Positions 21,281-32,334 of a stretch of DNA of 64,000 nt are shown piece after piece; the stretch's first letter is position 1, and every line of letters starts with the position of its first letter. This stretch comes from SIAJ01 sp963773845 (GTDB lineage: Bacteria; Planctomycetota; Planctomycetia; Gemmatales; Gemmataceae): the NCBI GenBank assembly GCA_963773845.1, contig CAVZCU010000012.1, forward strand, positions 992,001-1,056,000. The letters run 5' to 3'. The position numbers and the translations under genes were made by a program. The notes beneath the pieces are model-generated. The model ran no database searches. It saw only the letters and a list, made by a program, of their open reading frames with translations, and was not told the DNA's origin.

Positions 21281-21910
21281 CTACACCGCGATCCCTTGCA
21301 GGTGGAAGACGGCATTCAGCGTCGCGACCGTGGTCTTGCCGCGTTCCCAGCGCACGATCGAGATGCCGCAATTGTCCAGTGAAACGGCTCTTGCCCGTGC
21401 GGGTCCAATCCCCAGCACACCTGCCAGGTAGGTGCGATTCACGATGTGATGCGAAACAACCAACACCGTTGCGCCGTCATGCGTTGCAAGAATATCGTCG
21501 ATGGCCCGCGTTCCACGCTCGTAAACCTGCCGGAAGTTTTCGCCGCCCAAGTAACCGTTGACCGAAGGATCCGCATGATAGCGAGCGTAATGTTCCGGAT
21601 CGGCAGTTTTGATCTCGTCCCAACTTCGGCCTTCCCACTCACCGACATCGCATTCAGTCAGTTCGTCAACGATCGTTGGCAGGAGACCATGGGGCTCGGC
21701 AATGATTTCGGCAGTTCGGAAAGATCGCCGGAGGGGCGAGGTGTAGACGAAATCAATCGGATGCACTGCCAGGAAGTCGCGTGTTGCACGGGCCTGGCGA
21801 ATGCCGAAGGGCGCGAGATCGGGGTTGGCGCGACACCCTTGCAGCTTGGCCGGGGTCTGCAGATTCGCGGGCGTGGCCGCGTGTCGTATCAAGTAGAGCG
21901 TGGTTCGCAT
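21281..21910 (-). CDS. Histidine phosphatase family protein
   Basis: The N-terminus TLYLIRHAATPAN carries the RHA variant of the phosphohistidine RHG motif (H10 would be phosphorylated). Further catalytic-core residues are YTSPLRRSFRTAEII, the acceptor E in LTECDVGEWEGRSWDE, and the second histidine in VLVVSHHIVNRTYLAG. It is 209 residues, a normal length for cobalamin-phosphatase/phosphoglycerate-mutase-like enzymes; the substrate cannot be read from sequence. It is the last gene of a tightly spaced minus-strand run (gaps of 10-50 bases) that starts at the NADH dehydrogenase. Confidence 0.85.
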   Translation of the reverse strand: MRTTLYLIRHAATPANLQTPAKLQGCRANPDLAPFGIRQARATRDFLAVHPIDFVYTSPLRRSFRTAEIIAEPHGLLPTIVDELTECDVGEWEGRSWDEIKTADPEHYARYHADPSVNGYLGGENFRQVYERGTRAIDDILATHDGATVLVVSHHIVNRTYLAGVLGIGPARARAVSLDNCGISIVRWERGKTTVATLNAVFHLQGIAV

Positions 21911-21938
21911 GAATGAAATGGAGCCTTATGGGTGACGA

Positions 21939-22136
21939 TTACTCCACTCCCGTCTCTTCCGCCCGGAACTTCATCTCCGCGACAACGATTTGCCCCAGGA
22001 CCTTGATCAGTTGTTGTTGTCGTTCGGACCCATCGAATTCGCCCTTCGCAAGGCGATCGATTTCGGGCTGCAGGGGCCGCAGGCTTGCCCACAGTTGATC
22101 CCGTTCGGACGTTTCCCGAGCATGTGCGGGATCCAT
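21939..22136 (-). CDS. Small hypothetical protein
   Basis: This 65-residue acidic helical protein (MDPAHARETSERDQLWASLR, then LAKGEFDGSERQQQLIKVLG) lies 29 bases before the phosphatase and 33 bases after pdxA, in the same direction. Such spacing suggests translation as part of the operon. No family was recognised. Confidence 0.5.
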   Translation of the reverse strand: MDPAHARETSERDQLWASLRPLQPEIDRLAKGEFDGSERQQQLIKVLGQIVVAEMKFRAEETGVE

Positions 22137-22168
22137 TCGCTCTTCCTCCGATCTTCTCTATTCAACAT

Positions 22169-23164
22169 CTACCTCATTGCGTGGTTTGCCGCAAGTCGGC
22201 TCGCTACGTTGGCCGCGGCGACGAGCGATCCGGCGTCCGCCACGCCCCTTCCCGCAATGTCATAGGCGGTACCATGAGCGACGCTCGTTCGCACGATTGG
22301 CAGGCCGACGGTGATATTGACACAACGCGGGCCTGAGCGCAGTTTCATTGCGATGTGGCCCTCGTCGTGATACATGACGACAATGCCATCGAACTCGCCG
22401 CGATTGGCACGCACGAACAGCGTATCCGCCGGCCACGGGCCGGAAACGTCGATCCCTTTGTTCTGTGCCGTAGCGACGGCCGGGGCTATGAGCCGCGATT
22501 CCTCGTCGCCGAAAAGCCCGCCATCGCTTGCATGCGGGTTTAACGCTGCCACACCGATCCGTGGCGGTCGATCGAGGAGTTTCGGCAGCAGTCCATTCAA
22601 AAGTCGGACTTTTTCCAAGACCGCCGGCGTTGTGAGCCCGGCGAAAACGTCACGCAGTGCAATGTGCAGAGTGACATGAGCCACCGCGATCCCGTCGCCC
22701 CACAAAACCATCGCGTATTCCTTCGTGCCAGTACGCTCGGCGAGGATCTCGGTGTGCCCCGGATGTTGGATGCCGGCCGCGTGTAAGCCTTCCTTGTGCA
22801 GTGGACAGGTGACGATACCATCGGCTGCGCCCGCCATCGTCAAATCAATCGCCTTGCAGAGGAAGTCGTAGGCCGCTTTGCCCGCTTCGGCGCTCACCTT
22901 GCCCGGCTCGACACTTTGCAAATCCTCCGAAGTGGCCGATAGGCAGGGAATGACTGTTTCGGAAGCGCGTGCATCAGCCAGCCGTGAAATCGTTTGCACG
23001 CTGGCAGTCGATTCGACCAGCCGAATCGCGCGTTCGAGCCAACGTGGGTCGCCAATCACAATCGGTTGTGAAAAAGCAACCAATTCTCGCCACGCGCGGG
23101 CCGTGATTTCCGGACCAATGCCGGCCACGTCGCCGAGAGTGATGAGCAATAGCGGAGAAGTCAT
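22169..23164 (-). CDS. pdxA: 4-hydroxythreonine-4-phosphate dehydrogenase
   Basis: This NAD-dependent enzyme of pyridoxal 5'-phosphate synthesis oxidises 4-phosphohydroxy-L-threonine. Visible family motifs are LITLGDVAGIGPEI near the N-terminus (V replaces the usual P in GDPAGIGPE), HPGHTEILAERT, the metal-binding histidine in ALNPHASDGGLFG, and VVMYHDEGHIAMKL near the end. The length is 331 residues, normal for PdxA. The next upstream gene ends 50 bases before the start. Confidence 0.93.
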   Translation of the reverse strand: MTSPLLLITLGDVAGIGPEITARAWRELVAFSQPIVIGDPRWLERAIRLVESTASVQTISRLADARASETVIPCLSATSEDLQSVEPGKVSAEAGKAAYDFLCKAIDLTMAGAADGIVTCPLHKEGLHAAGIQHPGHTEILAERTGTKEYAMVLWGDGIAVAHVTLHIALRDVFAGLTTPAVLEKVRLLNGLLPKLLDRPPRIGVAALNPHASDGGLFGDEESRLIAPAVATAQNKGIDVSGPWPADTLFVRANRGEFDGIVVMYHDEGHIAMKLRSGPRCVNITVGLPIVRTSVAHGTAYDIAGRGVADAGSLVAAANVASRLAANHAMR

Positions 23165-23214
23165 GACATTGTTCTACGCACGACCGACGAAGTGGGAGTT
23201 TCCCGGAACGGGAG

Positions 23215-24051
23215 TTAACCAATCTTGGGCAACCGGCCAGTGAACAGCAGGACGATGAACGCGGCCGCCGCCAGGCAAGCGACAACGAAGCCGATCGTCA
23301 GGAACCATTCCCGTGCGGTCATCGCTTGTCGTCCCGGCTTCGGCGTTCCCGGAATTTCCGGCTCGCCACGATACTTCCATGCCAAATCCACTGCCAAGGC
23401 GACGTGCCGATGGTAATGAGCTTGCGCCGGGGCGTCGGCCAACAACAGTGTCTCCAACACGAGTCGGCCATCGTCCGAAATCGTCCCATCCAGGAGTTGG
23501 TCCACGAGTCGGCCCAGATCACTTGCACCGCCGGGGGAGCTGGGACCCCCATCGGGCAGACTTTCCTGCACTGCCGATACCAGGGACGCGTGCAGCACGG
23601 TCAAATCTCGGACGATTGCCGCCTTGGGCCGGCCCTCCGCGATAGCAATCTGATCTGTCCCCAGACGCAGTGCGTATCGTCGCCGTAACAAGTCCAGCTC
23701 GGGCGGCGGCAGCCGGTCGAGGATTCCGGTGAGCACCTTTGGTCGTCGTTCGGCAATGTCGACCGATCGTTGCGCGGAGTCCGCCAGTTGGCGAAATAGG
23801 TCGTCAGAAAACGGCAGTTGTCCGAGCGTCTTCCGATGCTCAGCGGCGACAGTGCGCGCAATTCCATCCATCCACGACGCGAATTCCCCATCGGGGACTC
23901 GCGTGCGACTTTGCGCCATTCTCATCAAGGCTTCACGCCAGGCCGACTCGGCGTCCGATCCTGTGGGCAGAAGGGCGCGGAGCAATACGAGCAGCCGGCG
24001 TCGATGCCGTTTCAATAGGTCGGGAGAATAAGCGTGTTCGGGCACGGGCAC
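23215..24051 (-). CDS. Degenerate sigma-70-like protein with C-terminal membrane anchor
   Basis: GTG 24051 starts 10 bases after the NADH dehydrogenase stop. The N-terminal half resembles an ECF sigma factor (LLVLLRALLPTGSDAESAWREAL, then FASWMDGIARTVAAEHRK, then PPPELDLLRRRYALRLG), but the promoter -10 and -35 recognition residues look eroded. The C-terminal 30 residues are one transmembrane helix (WFLTIGFVVACLAAAAFIVL). Planctomycetes often fuse sigma-like and anti-sigma-like parts this way. It could be a membrane-held regulator rather than a true sigma factor. Length 278 residues. Confidence 0.6.
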   Translation of the reverse strand: MPVPEHAYSPDLLKRHRRRLLVLLRALLPTGSDAESAWREALMRMAQSRTRVPDGEFASWMDGIARTVAAEHRKTLGQLPFSDDLFRQLADSAQRSVDIAERRPKVLTGILDRLPPPELDLLRRRYALRLGTDQIAIAEGRPKAAIVRDLTVLHASLVSAVQESLPDGGPSSPGGASDLGRLVDQLLDGTISDDGRLVLETLLLADAPAQAHYHRHVALAVDLAWKYRGEPEIPGTPKPGRQAMTAREWFLTIGFVVACLAAAAFIVLLFTGRLPKIG

Positions 24052-24061
24052 ATTCCGTGGT

Positions 24062-25348
24062 TCAACATTTTGTTTGGGCAGCTTCCCTGCCGGTAATGAG
24101 CCGGGCCGAACGATTGCGCGTCATGTAATTCCAGAACCACTGGAATAACACCATGGCGCGATTCGAGAAACTGATCAGATACATGATGTGAACGAACAGC
24201 CAGGCCAGCCACGCCAGGGACCCGTTGAACTTGAGAAAGCCAATCTCACACACGGCCGCATTACGACCAATCGTCGCCATGCTTCCTTTGTCCCAGTACG
24301 TGAAGCTGGAGCGGTCGGTCTTGCCGGCCAGCTGATCGAGAATTGCGTGGGCCGCGAATTTGCCCGCTTGCAAGGCCCCCTGGGCGACGCCTGGAACCGG
24401 TTTGTTGTTCGAAGTCGCCGCGGCCATATCGCCGATGACGAAGATGTTGGGATGTCCCGGCAGCGTCAAATCCGGTTGAACGATGACGCGGCCGCCTTTG
24501 TCAATGCTGGCTCCTGCCACGTCGGCGATCAGTTTACCGAGCGGAGAGGCCCGAACGCCGGCGCCCCAGACGACCGTCTCGGTGTCGATCCGCTGAATAG
24601 TTCCGCCGCGTTCGACCATCACGTGATCGGGCTGAATGTCCTTGACCTTGGACGATGTCCACACCTCGACACCCATGCGTGCCAGGGCCTTCTCGGCCTT
24701 GTGCGACGACTTTTCCGAATAGGGCGGGAGGACCCGATCGTGCCCTTCGACCAAAACGATTCGGGTCGAGGCGGGGTCAAAGTTCCGAAAGTCCTTCCGC
24801 AAAGTGTGCCGAGACAATTCGCTAATTGCGCCGGCCATTTCGACGCCGGTCGCTCCGCCGCCCACGACCACGAACGTCAAGCACCGTTGCCGGTCGCTGA
24901 TGGCCGAACATCGCTCCGCCTTCTCAAATGCGGAGAGAATTCGCCGGCGAATCTCGGTGGCGTCTTCGACGGTTTTGAGACCTGGGGCGAATTGCTGCCA
25001 GTTATCGTTGCCGAAGTAATTGTTAGTCGCTCCAGCGGCGACGATTAAGCTGTCGAACGGTATCTGTTCGTCGCGGAGCAAAACGGACTTCTTTGCAATG
25101 TCAAAGCCGGTCACTTCGCCCAGCACTACCTGGCAATTCTTTTGCCGTCCTAGAACCGATCGCAGCGGAGCAGCGATATTGGCTGGCGATAGCGCTCCGG
25201 TGGCAACCTGATACAGGAGCGGCTGGAATAAATGAAAGTTTCGGCGGTCGATTAACGTGACGTCCACGTTGGCGCCTCGGAGAGATTGAGCGGCCGCCAA
25301 TCCGCCGAAGCCTCCGCCGATTATCACGACCTGATGCCGTTCGGCCAT
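24062..25348 (-). CDS. ndh: Type II NADH dehydrogenase (NDH-2)
   Basis: This single-subunit flavoprotein transfers electrons from NADH to quinone at the inner face of the membrane without pumping protons. The FAD-binding Rossmann motif is VVIIGGGFGGLAAAQSL. The NDH-2 signature RNFHLFQPLLYQVATGALSP follows, then the NAD-binding glycine motif VVGGGATGVEMAGAI and the second FAD contact NIFVIGDMAA. The C-terminus has the amphipathic and hydrophobic segment that anchors NDH-2 (WLAWLFVHIMYLISFSNRAM). The length is 428 residues. It heads the minus-strand operon. Confidence 0.92.
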   Translation of the reverse strand: MAERHQVVIIGGGFGGLAAAQSLRGANVDVTLIDRRNFHLFQPLLYQVATGALSPANIAAPLRSVLGRQKNCQVVLGEVTGFDIAKKSVLLRDEQIPFDSLIVAAGATNNYFGNDNWQQFAPGLKTVEDATEIRRRILSAFEKAERCSAISDRQRCLTFVVVGGGATGVEMAGAISELSRHTLRKDFRNFDPASTRIVLVEGHDRVLPPYSEKSSHKAEKALARMGVEVWTSSKVKDIQPDHVMVERGGTIQRIDTETVVWGAGVRASPLGKLIADVAGASIDKGGRVIVQPDLTLPGHPNIFVIGDMAAATSNNKPVPGVAQGALQAGKFAAHAILDQLAGKTDRSSFTYWDKGSMATIGRNAAVCEIGFLKFNGSLAWLAWLFVHIMYLISFSNRAMVLFQWFWNYMTRNRSARLITGREAAQTKC

Positions 25349-25812
25349 TGCGTTTCCTTGGATGGAATGTGCTACGGTTGTCGTACGAACGCCGCAAACC
25401 GTTGGCGAGAATGACTTGGCGAGCCACGACTCGCAATGGGATCGTTCGAAAAAGCGAGCCGATCGGTGGGCCGCCGGATGTCGTCATTATCCGGCGGTTC
25501 ACCGATCGGCTCGCCATCCTTGCGGGCGTGTGGCCGGCCCGCCTTGATTTGCCCGGCAAACGACCCTAGAATCCCACAACTTTGCCATCCTGCTGCACAT
25601 TGCATCTTGCCAAACTTGGCTGTCGGAGAATGGGGGCCAGACTCCCCGTAGGCCCGCCGTAACCAGCCCGCGTTGTCTGACAGGCAGGGCGTTGCATAAG
25701 ATGAAGTGAAGCCGTCCCGAATTTCCGAACCGCCGAGCAGCCACGGCTCTCCAATTCCGAGGCCGAGTGCGCGACGGGCATCGGCAACCCGGCACGCCGG
25801 AGAAGTCCTCAG
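25349..25812. other. Gap upstream of clpC with one long palindrome
   Basis: At 25454-25515 a near-perfect hairpin is formed by GCGAGCCGATCGGTG and CACCGATCGGCTCGC around a second stem of CCGCCGGAT/ATCCGGCGG. It has the same end sequence (GGCTCGCC) as other intergenic palindromes in this window. Between 25520 and 25812 no gene is supported; it presumably contains the clpC promoter. Confidence 0.6.
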
Positions 25813-28350
<2,538 letters not shown>

Positions 28351-28377
28351 TGGATCGAATGATGTTGCAACTTCGGA

Positions 28378-28410
28378 GGGCGGTCCCCGGCATGGGGCCG
28401 CCCTTTTTTT
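28378..28410 (+). terminator. Rho-independent terminator after clpC
   Basis: GGGCGGTCCCC pairs with GGGG-CCGCCC around a GGCAT loop, followed by seven T. A near-identical copy lies at 30807-30840 after the interrupted Rpn gene, suggesting a repeated terminator unit. Confidence 0.85.
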
Positions 28411-28885
28411 GTTTGAGGCGTTTGCGCTAAAGAAAAGGAGCGTGAAGCACGCTCGCTGTTCGATCGTGGGGCGGGGACTACGATTAGGTCAATCCGGCTC
28501 GGCACACGCAAATGATGGATTACGAAGACCACGACCAACGATTCAAGACGCTCATCCAAGAGTTCTTTGCCGACTTCCTGCGCCTTTTTTTCGCTCCCTG
28601 GGCCGAGCGATTGGACGGCGACGCCGTCGAATGGCTGCCGCAAGAAGTGTTTCCAGATCCGCCGGAGGGACCGCGGCGGGTTCTCGACCTCGTCGCCAAG
28701 TTGCCGACCCGTCAAGTCGTTCCGGGTCAGCGACCAGGCGAGTCCGGTCATTTGCTTGCGCTCGTCCACATCGAAATCGAGTCGCCCGACAAAGCAACGC
28801 TATTGCGCCCGCGCATTTATCGCGATTACGGCTACCTGCGTGACAAGTATGGTCTGCCAGTTCTACCCATCGGTCTTTACCTTAA

Positions 28886-30201
28886 GGCAGCGGCGTGGAA
28901 ATGATCTACCATCATTCCGCCCAATCGTGTATGAGTAGGCCTGTCTCAAGGAGGAGACGGCCATGTCACCGCTCACGGAAGATGTCATTCAGACCATCCA
29001 GTCAGCCACTAAGCTTCTTACCGGCTATCGGCGCCGACAGTTCCAAGCCGAGACCGCCATCAAATACTGCAACGGTTCCGCCCGTGAGGCGGAGACGACC
29101 TTCGGTTGGGGACGTGCAGCGGTGATCACGGGGCTCGGCGAACTCCGTACCGGCATCCGTTGCCTGGACGCCTGTCACCTCCGCGGACGCAAAAAGACCG
29201 AAGAACTCTGCCCGAAACTCGAGGAGCATGTCCATCGTTTGGTCGACCCCCATGCGCAGGCCGACCCCAAGTTTCAGACCACCCTGGCGTTCACCCGGAT
29301 CACCGCCAAGGCTGTTCGCGAGGCCCTGAAAGCCGAGCCCGAGTTGAAGGGCTTCGTACCCTGCCGGCAGACGGTGGGCTGTCTGCTCAACCGCCTGGGC
29401 TACCGGCTCCGCCGGGTCCTCAAAGCCCGTCCCGAAAAAAAATTCCCGAAACCGACGCGATCTTCGCGAACGTCCAAGCCGCCCGCATTCGGACGGCGAG
29501 CGAAGCGGACACGCTGAGAATCTCCCTCGACACCAAAGCGAAAGTCAAGATCGGCGAATTCTCCCGCGGCGGTCAGGCACGCGGCATCGAACCCGTCAGG
29601 GCCGTCGATCACGACATGTCTCCCGACGCCGTGCTGGTCCCGTTCGGCGTGCTGGAGTTGAATCGCGGCAACGTGACGATCCAGCAACCGTGGTTCCTGT
29701 TCGGCCATTCGAAAGAAACCAGCGACTTCATCGCCGATGGTCTCGATCAATGGTGGAACGAGCGGAAGACGGTTCATCTGGGCGTCCAGCGACTGCACAT
29801 CGAACTCGATAATGGTCCCGAGATTGCCAGTTGCCGCACGCAGTTCATGAAACGCCTCGTGGAGTTCGTCGATCGCCACCGGATCGAAGTCGAACTGGTG
29901 TACCTGCCGCCGTACCACAGCAAGTACAATCCCATCGAGCGTTGCTGGGGCATCTTGGAGCAGCACTGGAACGGCACGCTCCTGCATTCGATCGAGCAAG
30001 CCTTGCGCTGGGCGGGCACGATGACATGGCGGACGATTCACCCGTTGATCCGCGCGGTCACCACGACTTACGAACGCGGTGTCCGGCTAACCCAAACCGC
30101 ATTTGCCCCCATCGCGAGCCGCTTGATCCGTTCCCAGACCTTGCCCAAATGGAGCCTCATCATTGAGCCCCAGTGACCGGTAGATTTATTTCGCGGCTGC
30201 C
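28886..30201 (+). mobile_element. IS630/ISAzo13-like insertion sequence
   Basis: The element is 1316 bases, bounded by TAA copies at 28883-28885 and 30202-30204 (a TA target with one ambiguous base is equally possible). Imperfect terminal inverted repeats start with GGCAGC at the left (28886-28910) and end with GCTGCC at the right (30179-30201), sharing an outer GGCAGC and an inner GATCTACC/AATCTACC. It carries one transposase gene. The insertion splits the Rpn gene. Confidence 0.85.
28963..30176 (+). CDS. DDE transposase (ISAzo13-like), one -1 frame change at an A8 run
   Basis: ATG 28963 follows AAGGAGGAG. The first frame (MSPLTEDVIQTIQSATKLLT ... LNRLGYRLRRVLKARPEKK) is an HTH and linker region. 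The second frame picks up at the A8 run (29435-29442) as IPETDAIFANVQ and holds the catalytic triad: D in ISLDTKAKV, D in ELDNGPE and E in YNPIERCW. Reading GAA AAA AAA then slipping back one base gives PEKKIPETD, the normal family sequence. This can be programmed -1 frameshifting, as known for several insertion sequences, or a lost A. Total length about 404 residues. Confidence 0.8.
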
Positions 30202-30806
30202 TAAGGTCGGTCTCGATGGAATTGGGACGGATGTATACGAGGAGTATTTCTGGGAATTCAGGCCGATTCACTTCCAATATCTGTACGTGGGGTTACCCGG
30301 ACTTGATGCGATACAATATGTCCAAGGAGATAACTGGTTGGGTGTAGCATTGTCCGCATTAATGAATATCCCGCGCGATGAGGTGGCCTGGCTCGGTGCG
30401 GAGGCGTTACGGCGATTGACCGATGCGCCATTAACCGATCAACGCCGATTCCTGTTGGGCGAGTGCGTGACAGCTTATTTGCCCATGGACGACGCTCAGC
30501 GTCTCGAGTTTGAGCAATTGACCGCTGCGAAGCCCTTTGAAAAGGTGAAAGCCATGAACAAGACCTATTACGAGCGGGGCATCGAGAAAGGCATCGAGAA
30601 GGGTCAGTTGCGCGGGAAACAGGAACTAATCCGCGAGCAACTCGAGGGCCTCTTCGGTCCGCTTTCTACCAAGGCCGTGGACCGGCTGATGAATCTGCCG
30701 GCCGATCGGCTGGCGTCCCTTGGTCGTGCGGTGCTCCGAGCGAAGTCACTCGAAGAGCTTGGACTCGCAAATGATTAGGTGGGGAAACGAGGCAAAGTTG
30801 GAAAAA

Positions 30807-30840
30807 GGGACGGTCCCCGGCATGGGGGCCGCCCTTTTTT
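30807..30840 (+). terminator. Rho-independent terminator after the Rpn gene
   Basis: GGGACGGTCCCC pairs with GGGGGCCGCCC around GGCAT, followed by six T. It is near-identical to the terminator behind clpC. Confidence 0.8.
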
Positions 30841-30948
30841 GTTGACTCCGCGTCGTGACGTGTAATCCCCATGCGTCGAATGTGGTATTCCTATTATTGG
30901 AGGAAGAGCATTTACTGGGGACCCGCCCGCTTCCATCGTGAGAACACA

Positions 30949-32274
30949 ATGCCCCGCATGATTCAGAATTGTTGCATCGGTGGACTGGCTGCCGTCATGC
31001 TTTTGGCGGGAATTGGCTGCAAGGGCCAAAAAGGCGCAGCCCGAGCGCCGCCGCCGCCGAAAGTGACAGTGGCTCGGCCAGTCGTCTATCCGGTGCAGAG
31101 CTATTACGAGTACAACGGCCACATGGAAGCGGTCGAATCGGTAGAAATCCGCGCACGCGTCAAGGGCATATTGGAAGAGATCCATTTCGTGGAAGGCGAT
31201 GAGGTCGAGGTCGGCAAACCACTGTACTCAATTGACCCCCGGGAGTATCGGGCGGCCGTCGCCCGAGCCACCGCCGACCAGGCGAAAGCAGTCGCTGATA
31301 TCTCCAACTGGAAAGCGCAAATCAAGTTGGCGGAGACCGAATTGCAACGGCTTTTGCGATCCCCCGGCGGTGCGGTTACGCAATCGGAGATTGACAAGGC
31401 CCGGTCCACCGTGGACGTGAATAATGCCCAACTCGGCGTGGCGCAAGCCGCCAAGGATGCCGCCGAGGCTGCGTTACAGGCGGCCAAGATCCAATTGGGC
31501 TACACCGACATCCGGGCGCCGATTTCTGGTCGCATCAATCGCACCATGGTGACCAAGGGCAACCTGGTCGGACAGGACCAGCCGACCTTGCTGACCACGA
31601 TCGTCAGTATGCATCCAATGTATGTCTACTTCGATGCTCCCGAGCGCGACCTGGTTGCGCATCAGCGCGCCCAAAGGAGCGCTTCTCGGCCGGAAGACGT
31701 GTTGGAAGTTGGAGTCACCACGGAATCGGGCTACCCGCACCGCGGCACAATTGACTTCCAGGAGAATCGGGTCAATGAAGGCACCGGCACGCTCCGACTT
31801 CGCGGCATCATCCCGAATCCTCCGGTCGGACCAAATGGCACGCGCCTGTTGTACCCCGGACTCTATGCCCGGGTGCGGGTGCCCGCCGGCGCTCCCGAAC
31901 CCAAGCCCGTCATCCCGGAAGATGCGATTATGACCGGCCAGGAAGGGCGCTATGTCTACGTGCTCGGTTCGGGCGACGTAGTCGAGAAGCGCGTGGTGAC
32001 GGTCGGAACTCGAATCTGGCGTGAGCCACCGCCCGGTGAGTCGGCGGAGCCTGGCTGGGTGCTCATCCATCCCAATTCCGCAACCCAGGAACGCCAGGCG
32101 CCACAAGGACCGGTGCGGGAATCGGCCCGGTCGGTCATTGCCATCACGAAGGGACTGGGACCGGACGACCGAATCGTCGTGAACGGCTTGCAGAAGGCGC
32201 GCCCGGGCGTTCCGGTCACCCCCGATAATTGGGAACTTCATGCCCCGGCTAAAGCCGCGGCCGTTACCAAATAG
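30949..32274 (+). CDS. RND efflux periplasmic adaptor (membrane fusion protein), lipoprotein
   Basis: ATG 30949 is preferred because it gives a lipoprotein signal peptide with lipobox LLAGIGC. The order is: a short beta-barrel start (VTVARPVVYPVQSYYEYNGH), lipoyl half-motif 1 (VEIRARVKGILEEIHFVEGD), a coiled-coil hairpin (residues about 100-170), lipoyl half 2 (YTDIRAPISGRINRTMVTKG), a beta-barrel and the membrane-proximal domain. It would link the inner-membrane pump encoded next to an outer-membrane channel. The RND gene starts 60 bases downstream; the two are almost certainly co-transcribed. Confidence 0.9.
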   Translation: MPRMIQNCCIGGLAAVMLLAGIGCKGQKGAARAPPPPKVTVARPVVYPVQSYYEYNGHMEAVESVEIRARVKGILEEIHFVEGDEVEVGKPLYSIDPREYRAAVARATADQAKAVADISNWKAQIKLAETELQRLLRSPGGAVTQSEIDKARSTVDVNNAQLGVAQAAKDAAEAALQAAKIQLGYTDIRAPISGRINRTMVTKGNLVGQDQPTLLTTIVSMHPMYVYFDAPERDLVAHQRAQRSASRPEDVLEVGVTTESGYPHRGTIDFQENRVNEGTGTLRLRGIIPNPPVGPNGTRLLYPGLYARVRVPAGAPEPKPVIPEDAIMTGQEGRYVYVLGSGDVVEKRVVTVGTRIWREPPPGESAEPGWVLIHPNSATQERQAPQGPVRESARSVIAITKGLGPDDRIVVNGLQKARPGVPVTPDNWELHAPAKAAAVTK

Positions 32275-32334
32275 ACCAAACGATACAAGGCGACGCGAAT
32301 TGATCAAACCCCTCGATCGCGAGCGTAAATCTGA

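Larger units (their letters stand above)
28512..30778 (+). pseudogene. Rpn/DUF4351-type protein gene interrupted by an insertion sequence
   Basis: The N-terminal part (28512-28885; MMDYEDHDQRFKTLIQEFFA, LALVHIEIESPDKATLLRPR) carries the PD-(D/E)XK-like nuclease core of the Rpn family. The C-terminal part (30202-30778; VGLDGIGTDVYEEYFWEFRP ... FLLGECVTAYLP, then a DUF4351 tail of ERGIEKGIEKGQ repeats) lies beyond a 1316-base element. Removing the element and one TAA copy gives CTT TAC CTT AAG GTC GGT, which reads LYLKVG in frame. The uninterrupted protein would be about 315 residues. Rpn proteins promote recombination; this copy is inactive as sequenced. Confidence 0.85.
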
